This document shows, piece by piece, positions 17,950 through 28,187 of a DNA stretch of 64,000 nt. The translations under genes and the position numbers were made by a program. Position 1 is the stretch's first letter, and each line of letters begins with the position of its first letter. Where the stretch lies: NCBI RefSeq assembly GCF_003841485.1, contig NZ_REFY01000002.1, positions 248,001 to 312,000 on the forward strand, read 5' to 3'. Source of the DNA: Natrarchaeobius halalkaliphilus (GTDB lineage Archaea > Halobacteriota > Halobacteria > Halobacteriales > Natrialbaceae). Under the pieces are notes generated by a model. The model was not told where the DNA came from and made no database searches. It saw only the letters and a list, made by a program, of their open reading frames with translations.

Positions 17950-19700
17950 TGGCGACGAACGCCGAGATCGCCGGCCGCTTCGAGGAGTTCGCGGACTTAC
18001 TCGAGGCCGACGACGTCGAGTACAAACCTCGGGCGTACCGGCGCGCGGCCGAGAACATTCGCGCACATCCGACGCCGATCGCGGATCGCGTCGAGGAGGA
18101 CGATCACGACGTACTCGCGGAGATCGAAGGCGTCGGGGATGCGATCTCCGCGAAGATCGTCGAGTACGTCGAGACCGGTTCGATCGACGAACTCGAGGAG
18201 TTGCGCGCCGAGTTACCGATCGAGATCGCGGACATCACCCGAATCGAGGGTGTCGGCCCCAAAACCGCCGGAAAGCTCTATCGCGAACTCGATATCGAAA
18301 CGCTCGACGACCTCGAGGCGGCCGCCGAAGCCGGCGACATTCGGTCGGTCAGCGGATTCGGCCCGAAGACCGAAGCGAACATCCGCGAGAACATCGCGTT
18401 CGCCCGCGAGGTTGGCCAGCGTCACCTGCTCGGGGAGGGACGGCCGCTCGCCGACGACGTCATCGACTTTCTGGCCGGCCTGGATGCGGTCGAACGGTGT
18501 GAGGTCGCGGGTTCGATCCGCCGGTGGCGAGAAACGATCGGCGACATCGACGTCCTGGTCGGAACGGATGCGGGCGACGACGTCGTCGAGTCGTTCGTCG
18601 ACTGGGGCTCCGTCGACAGCGAGATCGAATCCGGCCCGGAGAAAGCGAGCGTCCGCGTGGGCGAGATCCGCGTCGATCTCCGCGTCGTCGTCCCCGAGGA
18701 GTTCGGCTCCGCGCTGCAGTACTTCACGGGGAGTAAAGATCACAACGTTCGCCTGCGAAACTACGCCATCTCGCGCGGGATGAAGCTCAACGAGTACGGC
18801 GCGTTCGACGTCTCGTCGCTCCCGGCGGACGAAGAGGGCAGGCGAGTGGGCGAGCGCGTCGCCGGCGAGACGGAAGCGGAGATGTACGAAGCGCTCGAGC
18901 TCCCCTGGATTCCGCCGGAGCTTCGGGAGGACCGCGGAGAGATCGAAGCCGCCGAATCCGGCGACCTCCCCGAGTTGCTCACCCGCGAGGACGTCCGCGG
19001 CGACGTACACACCCACACCGAGTGGTCGGATGGACAGACCAGTATCGAGGAGATGGTCGACGCCGCCGAGGCGATGGGCTACGACTACTACGGCGTTGCC
19101 GACCACGCCGAGGGACCCGGCGTCGTCGGCGGAATGGGACTTTCGGACACCGAGATACTCGAGCAGGTCGAGGCGATCCGAGAGGTCGACGCCGCACGCG
19201 AGATCACGGTGTTCGCCGGTATCGAAGCCAACATCGACGCGTCGGGACGCATCGGACTGAGCGACGCGGTGATCGACGCCCTCGACGTGATCGTCGCCTC
19301 GCCACACAGCGGACTCGATCAGGACGCCGAAACGGCCACGAGTCGCCTCCTTCGCGCGGTCGAAGATCCGGCGGTCGACGTCCTCGGGCACCCGAGCGGA
19401 CGGCTCATAAACGAACGCTCCGGCCTCGAGTTCGACGCGACCGAACTCGGACGGGCGGCCGCCGACCACGACACCGCACTCGAGGTCAACAGCAATCCCC
19501 GTCGCCTCGATCTCTGGGGAAGTGCCGTCCAGGCGGCGATCGACGAGGGGGCATCGATCGCGATCGACACGGACGCTCACCGCCCCTCCACGCTCGAGTA
19601 CATGCGCTGGGGCGTCCACACGGCTCGACGCGGCTGGGCCGAACCCGACGACGTGATCAACGCCCGAACGCTCGAGGAGCTACGCGCGTTCTTGCACTGA
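17949..19700 (+). CDS. polX: DNA polymerase X family with PHP exonuclease domain
   Basis: 583 aa. Residues 1-90 are the 8-kDa-like HhH domain (AYRRAAENIR, IEGVGDAISAKIVEYV), with further HhH motifs IEGVGPKTAGKLYREL and VSGFGPKTEANI. The palm carries GSIRRWRETIGDIDVLVG and IRVDLRVV, with catalytic aspartates DID and D in VDL. From about 350 the PHP domain shows HTHTEWSDG, GVADHAEGPG, GIEANI, SPHSG, LGHPSGR and IDTDAHR, the metal ligands of a 3'-5' exonuclease. This layout is that of bacterial and archaeal PolX, a gap-filling repair enzyme with proofreading. Confidence 0.93.
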   Translation: MATNAEIAGRFEEFADLLEADDVEYKPRAYRRAAENIRAHPTPIADRVEEDDHDVLAEIEGVGDAISAKIVEYVETGSIDELEELRAELPIEIADITRIEGVGPKTAGKLYRELDIETLDDLEAAAEAGDIRSVSGFGPKTEANIRENIAFAREVGQRHLLGEGRPLADDVIDFLAGLDAVERCEVAGSIRRWRETIGDIDVLVGTDAGDDVVESFVDWGSVDSEIESGPEKASVRVGEIRVDLRVVVPEEFGSALQYFTGSKDHNVRLRNYAISRGMKLNEYGAFDVSSLPADEEGRRVGERVAGETEAEMYEALELPWIPPELREDRGEIEAAESGDLPELLTREDVRGDVHTHTEWSDGQTSIEEMVDAAEAMGYDYYGVADHAEGPGVVGGMGLSDTEILEQVEAIREVDAAREITVFAGIEANIDASGRIGLSDAVIDALDVIVASPHSGLDQDAETATSRLLRAVEDPAVDVLGHPSGRLINERSGLEFDATELGRAAADHDTALEVNSNPRRLDLWGSAVQAAIDEGASIAIDTDAHRPSTLEYMRWGVHTARRGWAEPDDVINARTLEELRAFLH

Positions 19701-19765
19701 TCGCTCTTTCCGCCTCATCCATGGGATCTCTTCTCGACGTGAGTCCGACCCGTACCGAGAGATCG

Positions 19766-20455
19766 TCACGGATCGATTTCCGACGTCGTCAGTCCCTCTG
19801 AAAGTTCCGCGCTGATGAGTGCGGCGTGGCTCCGCCGAAGTCGTTCCGAGAGCGCCTGATGGGAGATGTCCAACTCGGCCGCGAGCTCCTGTAGCGTTAT
19901 CTCCCGTGGCACGTCGAAATATCCCAGCTCGTGGGCCGCACAGATCGTCTCGTACTGCGTATCTGTAAGCGGCGTGCGAGCGCGGTCGAGGTCGTCGAAG
20001 CCCGCGACGCGCGTGACGTTCACCTGATACTCGTAGTGTTCGAACAGCTCGTGACACGCGGACACCGTTTCGTGCTCGTGAAAGAGGAGCTGGACCGACC
20101 AGGTGGTGTCCCGCCCGCGGGCGGTCAGGATCGCCCCGTCGTTCTCCGTGACGATTTCCTGAAAGAGTTTGACGCCGTCTCCGAACTCGAGGCGGAACAG
20201 CCACTGGTCACGGGTTCCGTCCTCTCGGGTCGGATCGGGTCGCTCGCTGTCGGTCAAACTCGCGATCACGTCCACCGAGGGGTCGCCCTCGAGTGCGTTC
20301 TCGACCGTCCGACTGTCCGAACCCGACGCGCGAACGAGCGGCGGTGCATCACCGATCATGCCCGCGACCTGAAACTCGAACGTCGGGACGCGATCGAACG
20401 TCTGGGCGAATCCGAGTCGATCGGCAGGTATCTCGAGTTCGACAACCGTGGTCAT
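19766..20455 (-). CDS. HTH-10 (Bat-like) transcriptional regulator
   Basis: 229 aa from ATG 20455; the open frame upstream is not coding-like. N-terminal half MTTVVELEIPADRLGFAQTF is typical of BAT-associated sensory regions; the C-terminal HTH-10 reads LTDTQYETICAAHELGYFDV, then TLQELAAELDISHQALSERL. No PAS or GAF. It is monocistronic between polX (convergent) and the catalase gene (same direction, 231 bp upstream). Confidence 0.87.
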   Translation of the reverse strand: MTTVVELEIPADRLGFAQTFDRVPTFEFQVAGMIGDAPPLVRASGSDSRTVENALEGDPSVDVIASLTDSERPDPTREDGTRDQWLFRLEFGDGVKLFQEIVTENDGAILTARGRDTTWSVQLLFHEHETVSACHELFEHYEYQVNVTRVAGFDDLDRARTPLTDTQYETICAAHELGYFDVPREITLQELAAELDISHQALSERLRRSHAALISAELSEGLTTSEIDP

Positions 20456-20686
20456 CACCCGGATCCACCACAACGACGTATAGACGGATTTGGTTTCCGG
20501 TAGCCTTTCCCGCCACCCAATCGCGATGAGAGTCTTCGGTTTCTGAGCCTCACGATGGCTAACACTCTGGCTATCCGGGCGGGCGATGGTGTGAGGCGAA
20601 CCGATCTCCCGGTGGACCGGTCCGAGCGATGGCCGTTCGGATCGACCACTGGGAGAGGGCGGCGTCGACGCCGGCTTCGGGCGCAA

Positions 20687-23047
20687 TCAGGCGGAAACCT
20701 CGCTCGGTTCCCGATCCCAGTGGCGGTGGGCTGCGATCGAATCGATGACCGCCTCGAGAAACGCCGACGTTTCCTCGGATCGGCAGGTGACCACGCCGGA
20801 ATCGGTCACCAGCTCGCCGTCGGCTGCGGTCTCGACGTCCGGCAGATCGAGCGCAGAGAGCAGCTCGGTTCCTCGGCCGAGGGCGGCGATCGGCTTGTAA
20901 TGTTTGAACGCTTCCGAGACGAACTGCTTTGCGTCTCCCTGCTCGAGAAGCGCGTCGACGCTGCCTTCGCCGCCGGGAACGACGACCGCATCGAAGAGGA
21001 TCGAGCCGGTCGTGACGTGGCTTTTGTCCGCTTCGATTTCGCCGCCCTCCGCATCGTCGCCACCCGTCCCGTCTTTCTCTCCGAGCGTCTCCGAGACGAT
21101 TTCGACTCGTGCGCCCTCGTCCTCGAGCGTCGATCGGATCTCCGAGACCTGATCACCGTCGACCCCGTCGTCGACGAGAACGGCGATTTTCCGGGTTTCG
21201 ATCGTCTCCGGTGTCCGGTTCGCCATGCTCAGTGACGGATCGGCGTCATCATGCGTCGGCATCTCCTCGCCCGGTGACTCGGGTGGTTCGACGCCGATAC
21301 CCTCCGCGACGCGGACGGCGAAGTCGTGATCGACGTTGTTGAAGAGGTCGTACACCATTCGTTCGCGGATCTCCATCCGATCGACCTTTCCCAGTTCGAA
21401 GTGGGCCGCGTCGACGATGTTCTGTTGCTCCGGTTCGCTCATGCTGTTCCAGAACAGCCGTGCCTGATCGAAGTGCGTCTCGAAACTCTCGCTTCTGTCG
21501 CGGATCTTTCTCCCGTCGATCTTCTCCGCGTAGTGTTCGTACCCGCCGTCCTCCGCGGAGGCCTCCTCGGGATACTCGTCTCCGATCGAATTCGGTTTGT
21601 ACGAGGCCGTGCCGGCGTTGATCTCCTGGCGCATGAAGCCGGCGCGCTGGTTGTTGTGACGGGGTGCGAGCGGCCTGTTGATCGGAATCTCGTCCCAGTT
21701 GGCGCTGTTAAAACGATTCAACTGGGTGTCCTGATAGGAAAAGAGCCGTCCCTGCAGAAGCGGATCGTTCGTGAAGTCGATACCCGGAATCACGTTTCCG
21801 GGGTGGAACGCGACCTGTTCGGTCTCCGCAAAGAAGTTGTCCGGCGTCTCGTTCAGGACCATCCGTCCGAGCGGCTGGACGGGAACCTCCGTCTCGGGGA
21901 TGATCTTCGTCGGATCGAGGAGATCGAACTCGAAACGGTCTGCGTCGTCCGTTTCGACGATCTGGACGCCGAGTTCCCACTCGGGTTCGTGGCCCGCCTC
22001 GATGACGTCGTAGAGGTCCTGACGGTTGAAATCAGGGTTTTTGCCCGCGATCTTCTGCGTCTCGTCCCAGACGAGCTGGTTAGTCCCGTACTTCGGCGTC
22101 CAGTGAAACTTTACGAACCTCGAGTCCCCCTCCTCGTCGACGAGTCGGAAGGTGTGGACGCCGAACCCCTGCATCATCCGGTAGGCTCGCGGGAGCGCGC
22201 GGCCGGACAGGATCCACATGATCATGTGGGTGATCTCGGGTTTGAGCGACGCGAAGTCCCAGAAGGTGTCGTGGGCCGCCGACGCCTGGGGGATTCCGTC
22301 GTCGGGCTCGGGTTTGATCGCGTGGACCAGGTCGGGGAACTCCATCGCGTCCTGGATGAAAAAGATCGGGATGTTGTTGCCGACGAGATCCCAGTTTCCG
22401 TCTTCGGTGTAGAACTTCGTGGCGAATCCCCTGACGTCGCGAACGGTGTCCGCCGATCCGCGGGAGCCGACCACCGTCGAAAACCGGACGAATACGGGCG
22501 TTTTCTGCTCCGGATCCTGAAACGGCGTCGCCTTCGTCAGCTCCGAAACGTCGTCGTATCCCTCGAGATCGGGATCCTCGTACGGCTGGAAGTAGCCGTG
22601 CGCGCCGGTCCCGCGGGCGTGGACGACCCGTTCCGGGATCGACTCGTGGTCGAACTGAGTCATCTTCTCCCGGAAGTGGAAATCCTCCATGATCGTCGGC
22701 CCGCGCTGGCCCGCCTTCAGGGAGTTATCCGTCTCGGAGATGCGGACGCCGTGATCCGACGTCAGGAACTCCCCGTCGGGACTCTCCCGGACGTCGTCCA
22801 GTTGGCGCCGCTTGCTCTCGTCGTCGATCTCGTCTCCGTGATCGTCGCTCGTTCCGGTTCCTGAGTTCCCATCCGAGCCGGAGCCGTCCGCTCGAGTCCC
22901 CCTCGAGTCGGCCGGTTCGGTTTCCGTCGTCTCGTCCGTTCCGCCGGCCCCGTCACTCCTCCCGTCGGCCTCGATCGTCGACTCGTCCTCTGTTCCGGTT
23001 CGATCCGGTTCGGTTCGCTCGCGTTCGTCGTCGTTGTCCGTGGTCAT
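20687..23047 (-). CDS. katE: Clade-2 large-subunit catalase (HPII type)
   Basis: 786 aa. Residues 1-85 are a low-complexity acidic tail rich in D, E, G, T. The catalase core has the distal His at 143 in [11 protein letters not shown], Asn in [10 protein letters not shown] near 224, and the proximal heme Tyr in [12 protein letters not shown]. From about 640 a flavodoxin/class-I amidotransferase-like domain follows ([25 protein letters not shown]), the hallmark of large-subunit catalases. It destroys hydrogen peroxide. Function is secure; the tail is unusually long. Confidence 0.95.
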   Translation of the reverse strand: MTTDNDDERERTEPDRTGTEDESTIEADGRSDGAGGTDETTETEPADSRGTRADGSGSDGNSGTGTSDDHGDEIDDESKRRQLDDVRESPDGEFLTSDHGVRISETDNSLKAGQRGPTIMEDFHFREKMTQFDHESIPERVVHARGTGAHGYFQPYEDPDLEGYDDVSELTKATPFQDPEQKTPVFVRFSTVVGSRGSADTVRDVRGFATKFYTEDGNWDLVGNNIPIFFIQDAMEFPDLVHAIKPEPDDGIPQASAAHDTFWDFASLKPEITHMIMWILSGRALPRAYRMMQGFGVHTFRLVDEEGDSRFVKFHWTPKYGTNQLVWDETQKIAGKNPDFNRQDLYDVIEAGHEPEWELGVQIVETDDADRFEFDLLDPTKIIPETEVPVQPLGRMVLNETPDNFFAETEQVAFHPGNVIPGIDFTNDPLLQGRLFSYQDTQLNRFNSANWDEIPINRPLAPRHNNQRAGFMRQEINAGTASYKPNSIGDEYPEEASAEDGGYEHYAEKIDGRKIRDRSESFETHFDQARLFWNSMSEPEQQNIVDAAHFELGKVDRMEIRERMVYDLFNNVDHDFAVRVAEGIGVEPPESPGEEMPTHDDADPSLSMANRTPETIETRKIAVLVDDGVDGDQVSEIRSTLEDEGARVEIVSETLGEKDGTGGDDAEGGEIEADKSHVTTGSILFDAVVVPGGEGSVDALLEQGDAKQFVSEAFKHYKPIAALGRGTELLSALDLPDVETAADGELVTDSGVVTCRSEETSAFLEAVIDSIAAHRHWDREPSEVSA

Positions 23048-23160
23048 GATGAATCGGTGTCCCGGTTCGGCCGGGTGCGGTCGGATACCACGGTCTCGTC
23101 ACTTGCTGCTGTGCATGGAACTGCAAGCACCCCCGGTCAGTGGTCGCCGGACACCCGCAG

Positions 23161-23544
23161 TCAGTGTTCGACGAACTCGAAGAGGACGCCGCCGGTATCG
23201 CTCGGATGGAGGAACGCGACCGTATGTCCCCACGCGCCCGGCCGGGGCCGCTCGTCGAGAACCCGGACGTCGTGTTCCCGGACGGACTCGAGTGCGCCGG
23301 CGATATCCTCGGTCGCGAACGCCACGTGGTGAATCCCCGGCCCGTTGGTCTCTATGTACTTGGCGATCGGCCCCTCCTCGAGCGGCTCGAGAAGTTCGAA
23401 ATAGCCGCCGTCGCACTCGAGAAAGACGATCCGCATTCCGTCGAACTCCTCTTCGTGGATCGCCTCGAGGCCGAAGAGCGTTTCGTACAGTTCAGCGAGT
23501 TCGCGCGCGTCTTCGGTCGCGATTCCCGCGTGATCGAAGTGCAT
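23161..23544 (-). CDS. mce: Methylmalonyl-CoA epimerase
   Basis: 127 aa from ATG 23544, normal family length. The vicinal-oxygen-chelate fold shows MHFDHAGIATEDARELAELY with the first metal His, ETNGPGIHHVAFATEDI with the second, and LFEFVEH with the terminal Glu. It interconverts (R)- and (S)-methylmalonyl-CoA, used in propionate breakdown and in the haloarchaeal methylaspartate cycle. The mutase genes are not next to it here. Confidence 0.9.
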   Translation of the reverse strand: MHFDHAGIATEDARELAELYETLFGLEAIHEEEFDGMRIVFLECDGGYFELLEPLEEGPIAKYIETNGPGIHHVAFATEDIAGALESVREHDVRVLDERPRPGAWGHTVAFLHPSDTGGVLFEFVEH

Positions 23545-23641
23545 AGTCCCCCGTTCGAAGCGCCGTTGCAAATAGCGACGGGTTCCCATCCAGCGAGACG
23601 ATCCCCGGTAAGCTTAACAGGCGACTGGGTAATGCAGTGAT

Positions 23642-24211
23642 ATGAGCGTTCGGCGTGAATTTTGGTCGATCTATCGAGAGGCACTCCCCATTTTGCTCAT
23701 CGCACTCGGCGGCGGTCTCTTCGCCGGCCTTGTTCTCGAACGAATCATCGAGAGCGTCGAGCGGTTTCCCGGGCTTCTCGTCATGGTGCCGGTGTTCCTT
23801 GCGACGCGCGGGAACGTCTATGGCGCACTCGGCGGGCGGATCTCGAGCGGGCTCCACCAGGGGCTGATCGAGCCGCGCTTTTCCTGGGACGACCGTCTCG
23901 TCAACGCCGTCCTCGCGTCGTTCGTCAACGGGATCGGAATCTCGATCGTCATCGGCGTCGTGACCTGGAGCGCGCTGTTGCTCCTCGGCTGGGAACCCGC
24001 AGCGCTGTACGAACTCGTTGGAATCATGCTGATCGCCGGCGTGTTGACGTCGGTAATACTCATCTTCGGTCTTCTCGCGTTGATCTTCGCGGGATACACT
24101 CGAGGGTACGATCCGGATAATCTGGTTGGCCCGATCGTCACGACGCTCGGTGACATCTTCGGAATGCTCTTCATGCTGTTTTCGATCGCCATCGTCGAGG
24201 TGATCGTCTGA
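23642..24211 (+). CDS. MgtE/SLC41-like divalent-cation transporter, first half
   Basis: 189 aa, about five membrane helices, no cytoplasmic N or CBS domain. LLVMVPVFLATRGNVYGALG is the MgtE membrane-domain signature (P-x-F...N-x-G-A-x-G type). GDIFGMLFML near the end fits the last helix. The next gene starts on the last base of this stop codon and encodes a second copy of the same domain, so the two proteins probably make one heterodimeric Mg2+ (or similar) channel. Confidence 0.83.
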   Translation: MSVRREFWSIYREALPILLIALGGGLFAGLVLERIIESVERFPGLLVMVPVFLATRGNVYGALGGRISSGLHQGLIEPRFSWDDRLVNAVLASFVNGIGISIVIGVVTWSALLLLGWEPAALYELVGIMLIAGVLTSVILIFGLLALIFAGYTRGYDPDNLVGPIVTTLGDIFGMLFMLFSIAIVEVIV

Positions 24212-24795
24212 TGGTCGTTCCGAGCGCGACCGCGTCGCTCGGAAGCTGGAACTGGAAACGGATCGTCCGAAACATGTTTCCGTTGCTGGTTATCCTCTCT
24301 ATCATCGTACTCTGGGCCGGAATCACCCTCGAGAGCGCCGAAGAGTGGCTCGACCGGTACGTTATCCTCGCGGTGATGGTGCCGACGATGGTCGACATGG
24401 GCGGAAACCTCGGGGCGATCTTGAGTTCGCGGCTGTCGACGCGATTTCACCTGGGGACGACCGAACTCGACCCGACCGACCGCGTCCTGTGGGCCAACGT
24501 GGGCGCGGTTCTGGCACTCGCTGCGACGATTTTCACCGCCCTCGGAATCGGTGCGTACCTGCTTGGATTCGCCATCGGATCGACGCTCCCGCTGTCGACG
24601 TTGTTACTGATCTCGCTGACCAGCGGAATGTCCGTCGCCGTGATCGCCGTCGTTTTTAGCTTCGCAGCGACGTACGGTTCCTATCGGTTGGGGATCGATC
24701 CCGACGACACCACGATCCCGATCGTCACGAACGTCGTGGACGTGTTCGGCATGGTGATATTTATCGGCGTCTCGATCGCGGTTCTTGGCTCCTAA
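24211..24795 (+). CDS. MgtE/SLC41-like divalent-cation transporter, second half
   Basis: 194 aa, about five membrane helices. LAVMVPTMVDMGGNLGAILS is the MgtE membrane signature. The end NVVDVFGMVIFIGVS mirrors the partner gene (GDIFGMLFML), so they arose by duplication. It overlaps the upstream gene by one base. It lacks the regulatory CBS domains of bacterial MgtE, so any Mg2+ gating must differ. Confidence 0.83.
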   Translation: MVVPSATASLGSWNWKRIVRNMFPLLVILSIIVLWAGITLESAEEWLDRYVILAVMVPTMVDMGGNLGAILSSRLSTRFHLGTTELDPTDRVLWANVGAVLALAATIFTALGIGAYLLGFAIGSTLPLSTLLLISLTSGMSVAVIAVVFSFAATYGSYRLGIDPDDTTIPIVTNVVDVFGMVIFIGVSIAVLGS

Positions 24796-24899
24796 CGCTG
24801 CTCTGCCGGAGATCTCCACCAGTCTACGACGGGATAGACACGCTCCGGACGGAGCGAAACCACGGCGTAACTAACACCGCGCCGGTCGGAGGCAGCGAT

Positions 24900-25751
24900 A
24901 TGATACCTCCCGTCGCGGGCCGCTTTATCGCCGGTGAAACGCCAACCGAAGCGCTCGAGTACGCTCGCCGCCGGAACGCGGCGGGCCTGGACACGATGCT
25001 CAACCGACTCGGATCGCACCACGACGACCGCGAGAGCGTTCGACACGATACCGCGGAGTACCGCGAGCTTCTCCGTGACCTCGAGCGCGTCGCGGACGAT
25101 CCGGCGATATCGGTCAAACCGACGCAGCTCGGCCTCGAGATCGATCGTTCACTCTTTCGGGACTCCCTCTCTGAGATCGTCGATCGCGCCGTCGATCGGT
25201 CGGTCTTCGTCTGGCTCGACATGGAAGAACACTGGACGGTCGATCCGACGCTCGAGGCGAGCGTCGACCTCGCCCGTGAACACGATGGCGGTGTGGGCGT
25301 CTGCCTGCAGGCCGATCTGAAACGGACTCGAGCGGATCTCGAGCGGCTCGCCGGCGATCCTCTCGCCGTTCGCCTGGTCAAAGGTGGGGCGTACGATCGA
25401 CCGTCTCCGATCGCCTACACCGACCCGGACCGACGCGACCGCGCCTACCGGGCACTGCTCGAGGACGCGTTCGACTGCATGGACGACGGAATCGCCGTGG
25501 CAACGCACGATCCCGAAATGATCGCACGCGCGGTGACGCTGAGCGATCGTCACGGCACCGATTTCGAGATTCAGATGCTGATGGGCGTTCGTCCGACGGC
25601 CCAGCGCGACCTCGCCACCCGACACGACGTCCGACAGTTCGTACCCTACGGTGAGCGCTGGAAGCGATGGGCGTTGAACCGTGCCAGACGAAACCTCTCG
25701 TTCACCGCACGGGCGATCGTCTCACCGATCGCCCCGTCGGGGATAGGATGA
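24900..25751 (+). CDS. Proline dehydrogenase family protein
   Basis: 283 aa. The FAD TIM-barrel landmarks are visible: ISVKPTQLGLEID near 75, VWLDMEEHWTVDPTLE, VCLQADLKRTRADLERL, VRLVKGGAYDRP, ATHDPEMIARA, FEIQMLMGVR and VPYGERWKRWALNRARRN. It oxidises L-proline to pyrroline-5-carboxylate with electrons to FAD and then quinone. The size matches the monofunctional short form. No P5C dehydrogenase gene is adjacent. Confidence 0.9.
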   Translation: MIPPVAGRFIAGETPTEALEYARRRNAAGLDTMLNRLGSHHDDRESVRHDTAEYRELLRDLERVADDPAISVKPTQLGLEIDRSLFRDSLSEIVDRAVDRSVFVWLDMEEHWTVDPTLEASVDLAREHDGGVGVCLQADLKRTRADLERLAGDPLAVRLVKGGAYDRPSPIAYTDPDRRDRAYRALLEDAFDCMDDGIAVATHDPEMIARAVTLSDRHGTDFEIQMLMGVRPTAQRDLATRHDVRQFVPYGERWKRWALNRARRNLSFTARAIVSPIAPSGIG

Positions 25752-25786
25752 CACGCGTCGTCACTCGCGAGTGAGTGACCGACGGG

Positions 25787-26803
25787 TCACGACTCGAGTC
25801 GACGCGAAAGCGTCCGTCCCGCGTTGAGCACCGGCAACGCGGGAGACGGATAGCCACGCTCGTAGACGAGCAGCGGGATCGTCTCCGCGCCGAAGTACTC
25901 CTTGAACCGGAAGACGCCGTTTCTGAAGTCCGGCGGTGAGCCTCGAAGCTCGTACGTCTCGTATCCTTCCTCGATTCCCCACCTGATCGCGTGCTCGTGG
26001 AGCAGTTCCGGCGCGTGATACTCGAAGTGATCCTCCGTGACGGCGGTAAAGAGGTGCTGGAGTGCGGACTGTTCGTCGTCGAGTAGATACATGTACATTC
26101 CCTGTCGTTCGCCGTCGACACGCAGCGAGAACAGCGCGATCCGCTCGTCGAACGCGCGTAGCTCACCGAAGAACGAGCGGGGCTGTTTCGGCAGTCCGAC
26201 TCGATCGGCTACCGCCGCGTAGTCGGTGTAAAACACGGATAGCGTCCGTTCGGTCAGCTCCTCTTCGACGACGTCGAAGTCGTAGTCGTGTCCGCGTCGG
26301 ATTCCTCGTCTCCGCTTGCCGTCCATCCCCTCGAACAGGTCGTCCCATCCGCGGGAGAGATCCAGCGTGAACCGACACGAGAGGATCGTCGGCCGGTAGC
26401 CCCGCTGCTCGAGGAGGTCGTGATACCGGACGTAGTTCTGATCGTACGTCCGAATCTCGTTGAACAGGATCCGTCCCGTACAGAGCTCTCCGACGGAATC
26501 GAGCAGTAATTCGAGTGCCGTCTCCTCGTCGGTCATGGTGACTGGACCGCCGTAGCCCGGTCTGATCGAACTCAGTCGATTGATTCGTCCGAGTTCGGTG
26601 ACGAAGTTCGGAAAGACGGCGATCGGATTCCCGCCCTTCGAGACGATCAGGTGCCGCGGCTCGTACTCGAGGCCCGATTCGATCGCTCGGAGCCACTCGT
26701 AGCGGTGCGTGACACAACTGAGATCGGACTGATCGACGACGTTGTTCCACTGGTTCCGGTTGACCGCTTCGATACTCTCTACGTGTCGGACGTCGTGGCC
26801 CAT
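25787..26803 (-). CDS. FemAB/GNAT-fold acyl- or aminoacyltransferase
   Basis: 338 aa. Two GNAT-like halves: MGHDVRHVESIEAVNRNQWN... through SSIRPGYGGP, and a second with KRRRGIRRGHDYDFDV, FYTDYAAVADRVGLP, LFSLRVDGERQGMYMYLLDD and the C-terminal FRFKEYFGAETIPL. That order (R-rich turn after the first half, then the FKxxFG-A end) is typical of FemAB-like/CelD-related transferases that attach amino acids or acyl groups to surface polymers. It lies downstream of an ATP-grasp ligase and a barrel protein, 112 bp from the latter. The substrate is unknown. Confidence 0.75.
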   Translation of the reverse strand: MGHDVRHVESIEAVNRNQWNNVVDQSDLSCVTHRYEWLRAIESGLEYEPRHLIVSKGGNPIAVFPNFVTELGRINRLSSIRPGYGGPVTMTDEETALELLLDSVGELCTGRILFNEIRTYDQNYVRYHDLLEQRGYRPTILSCRFTLDLSRGWDDLFEGMDGKRRRGIRRGHDYDFDVVEEELTERTLSVFYTDYAAVADRVGLPKQPRSFFGELRAFDERIALFSLRVDGERQGMYMYLLDDEQSALQHLFTAVTEDHFEYHAPELLHEHAIRWGIEEGYETYELRGSPPDFRNGVFRFKEYFGAETIPLLVYERGYPSPALPVLNAGRTLSRRLES

Positions 26804-26915
26804 CTATGGGGGTGGGTTCGACGACGACGTACATAATTACGAATCCGCTTCCTGAGTTACCGTCCTCCTACACGACCGTTGCCCACCGTTTTCTCATCCG
26901 TTCGTCCACCGCTTT

Positions 26916-28187
26916 TCATCCTCGCAGTCGGATACGCCAGAGATGCCTCGAGAGTGCGTAGGCCATCCAGGCCTGACACCACCGCATCAGCGTGAACCGC
27001 TTCGTGTACCACCGCCGCTGCTGGTAGTAAAACTGCCCGTCGCCCGCGTAGAGGGCGTCTCGCGTCCAGTCGATGATCCGGCGGGCGAAAGCGATATCGT
27101 CCAGTTCCGAGAAGACGACGATGCCCTGTGCAGCCGCGTGGATATCCCGCGGATACGAACTCGATTCGTCCCACCTCGGCGCGCCGTCGTCGTCGAACAG
27201 CCGGTGGCGGTAGAACTCGAGGGCGCGCTCGAGCGTCGCGTCGTAACGGTCCTCGTCCGTTACGTCGTGATGTCGAACCAGCGACTCGACGATGAAGCCG
27301 TTGTGGAAGTTATCCATCGAGAGATGCGACGCCGTCGGCGGATCCGTGTACATCCAGCCGCCCAGCGCGGTCTGTTTGCTCGTCACGTAATCGAGGATAG
27401 CGGTCGCCGCCTCGAGCAGCCGTCGTTCGCCGGAGTCGTCGTAGAGATCGAGCAGTAACCTGGCTCCGAGAGCGTTCGCGTTGAGCGTATAGGAATCGCG
27501 TTCGGACGATCCACCTCTCGAAGCGGTGTAGTTGATGCGAGCACCCTCGTCGATCTCGGTGTACGCGAGGTCCTCGAAGACGAACTGGCTCGCGGTCCGT
27601 GCAACGTCGGCGTACCGCGGTTCCGCCAGCGCGTTCGCTCCGCACAACAGGGCTCTCACGGCGTACGACGTCGAGACGACGCCCGACACCTCTCCCGGCG
27701 TCGAGGCACCGTCGCTTGAGAGATCCTGCAGCGGGTGGCGGTGACCGCCGCCGCCGAAGCCGGTACACCACTCGTTCTGGGTCTCGAGCAACCACTCGAG
27801 GAGCGAGCGGGCCTCTCGGGCGTAGCGCTTCTCGCCCGTGAGTTCGTAGACGTCGAGGTTGGCAAGCGCGAACAACGCGGCTCCCTTGTAGTTGCGTCGC
27901 TGCTCGACGGCGAAGATCGGTCGGAGGTTGATCGGCGCTCGTTTGATGACCTCCTGGACGCCGAGGTTGACGAGTTTGCTCTCGACGGGGAGGCGATCGA
28001 GATAGGCGCTGCTGAGGCCGTCAGCGTAATCCCAGCCGGTGTAGTCGCGCTCGCTCGCGTACGACAGGACGTCGGTACAGAGACGAAGGGTCGACTGCTG
28101 GTCGCGTTCGAGAGGGGTGGTCATCGGTCTCGTCTCGGCTTCGCTGTCGCCTCCGGTCGTGGCCATCGGTGCGTCGGTCTTATCCAT
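26916..28187 (-). CDS. Alpha/alpha-barrel (glycan-processing-like) protein
   Basis: 423 aa, soluble, no signal peptide. Helical repeats such as YKGAALFALANLDVYELTG, RYADVARTASQF, YTLNANALGARLLLDLYDDS and DNFHNGFIVESLVRHHDVT show an (alpha/alpha)-toroid like glycoside hydrolases, epimerases or terpene cyclases. In haloarchaeal databases I recall relatives labelled antibiotic ABC transporter permease, which the sequence does not support. Its start overlaps the end of the ATP-grasp gene by 8 bp, so both are translated from one mRNA. Confidence 0.7.
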   Translation of the reverse strand: MDKTDAPMATTGGDSEAETRPMTTPLERDQQSTLRLCTDVLSYASERDYTGWDYADGLSSAYLDRLPVESKLVNLGVQEVIKRAPINLRPIFAVEQRRNYKGAALFALANLDVYELTGEKRYAREARSLLEWLLETQNEWCTGFGGGGHRHPLQDLSSDGASTPGEVSGVVSTSYAVRALLCGANALAEPRYADVARTASQFVFEDLAYTEIDEGARINYTASRGGSSERDSYTLNANALGARLLLDLYDDSGERRLLEAATAILDYVTSKQTALGGWMYTDPPTASHLSMDNFHNGFIVESLVRHHDVTDEDRYDATLERALEFYRHRLFDDDGAPRWDESSSYPRDIHAAAQGIVVFSELDDIAFARRIIDWTRDALYAGDGQFYYQQRRWYTKRFTLMRWCQAWMAYALSRHLWRIRLRG

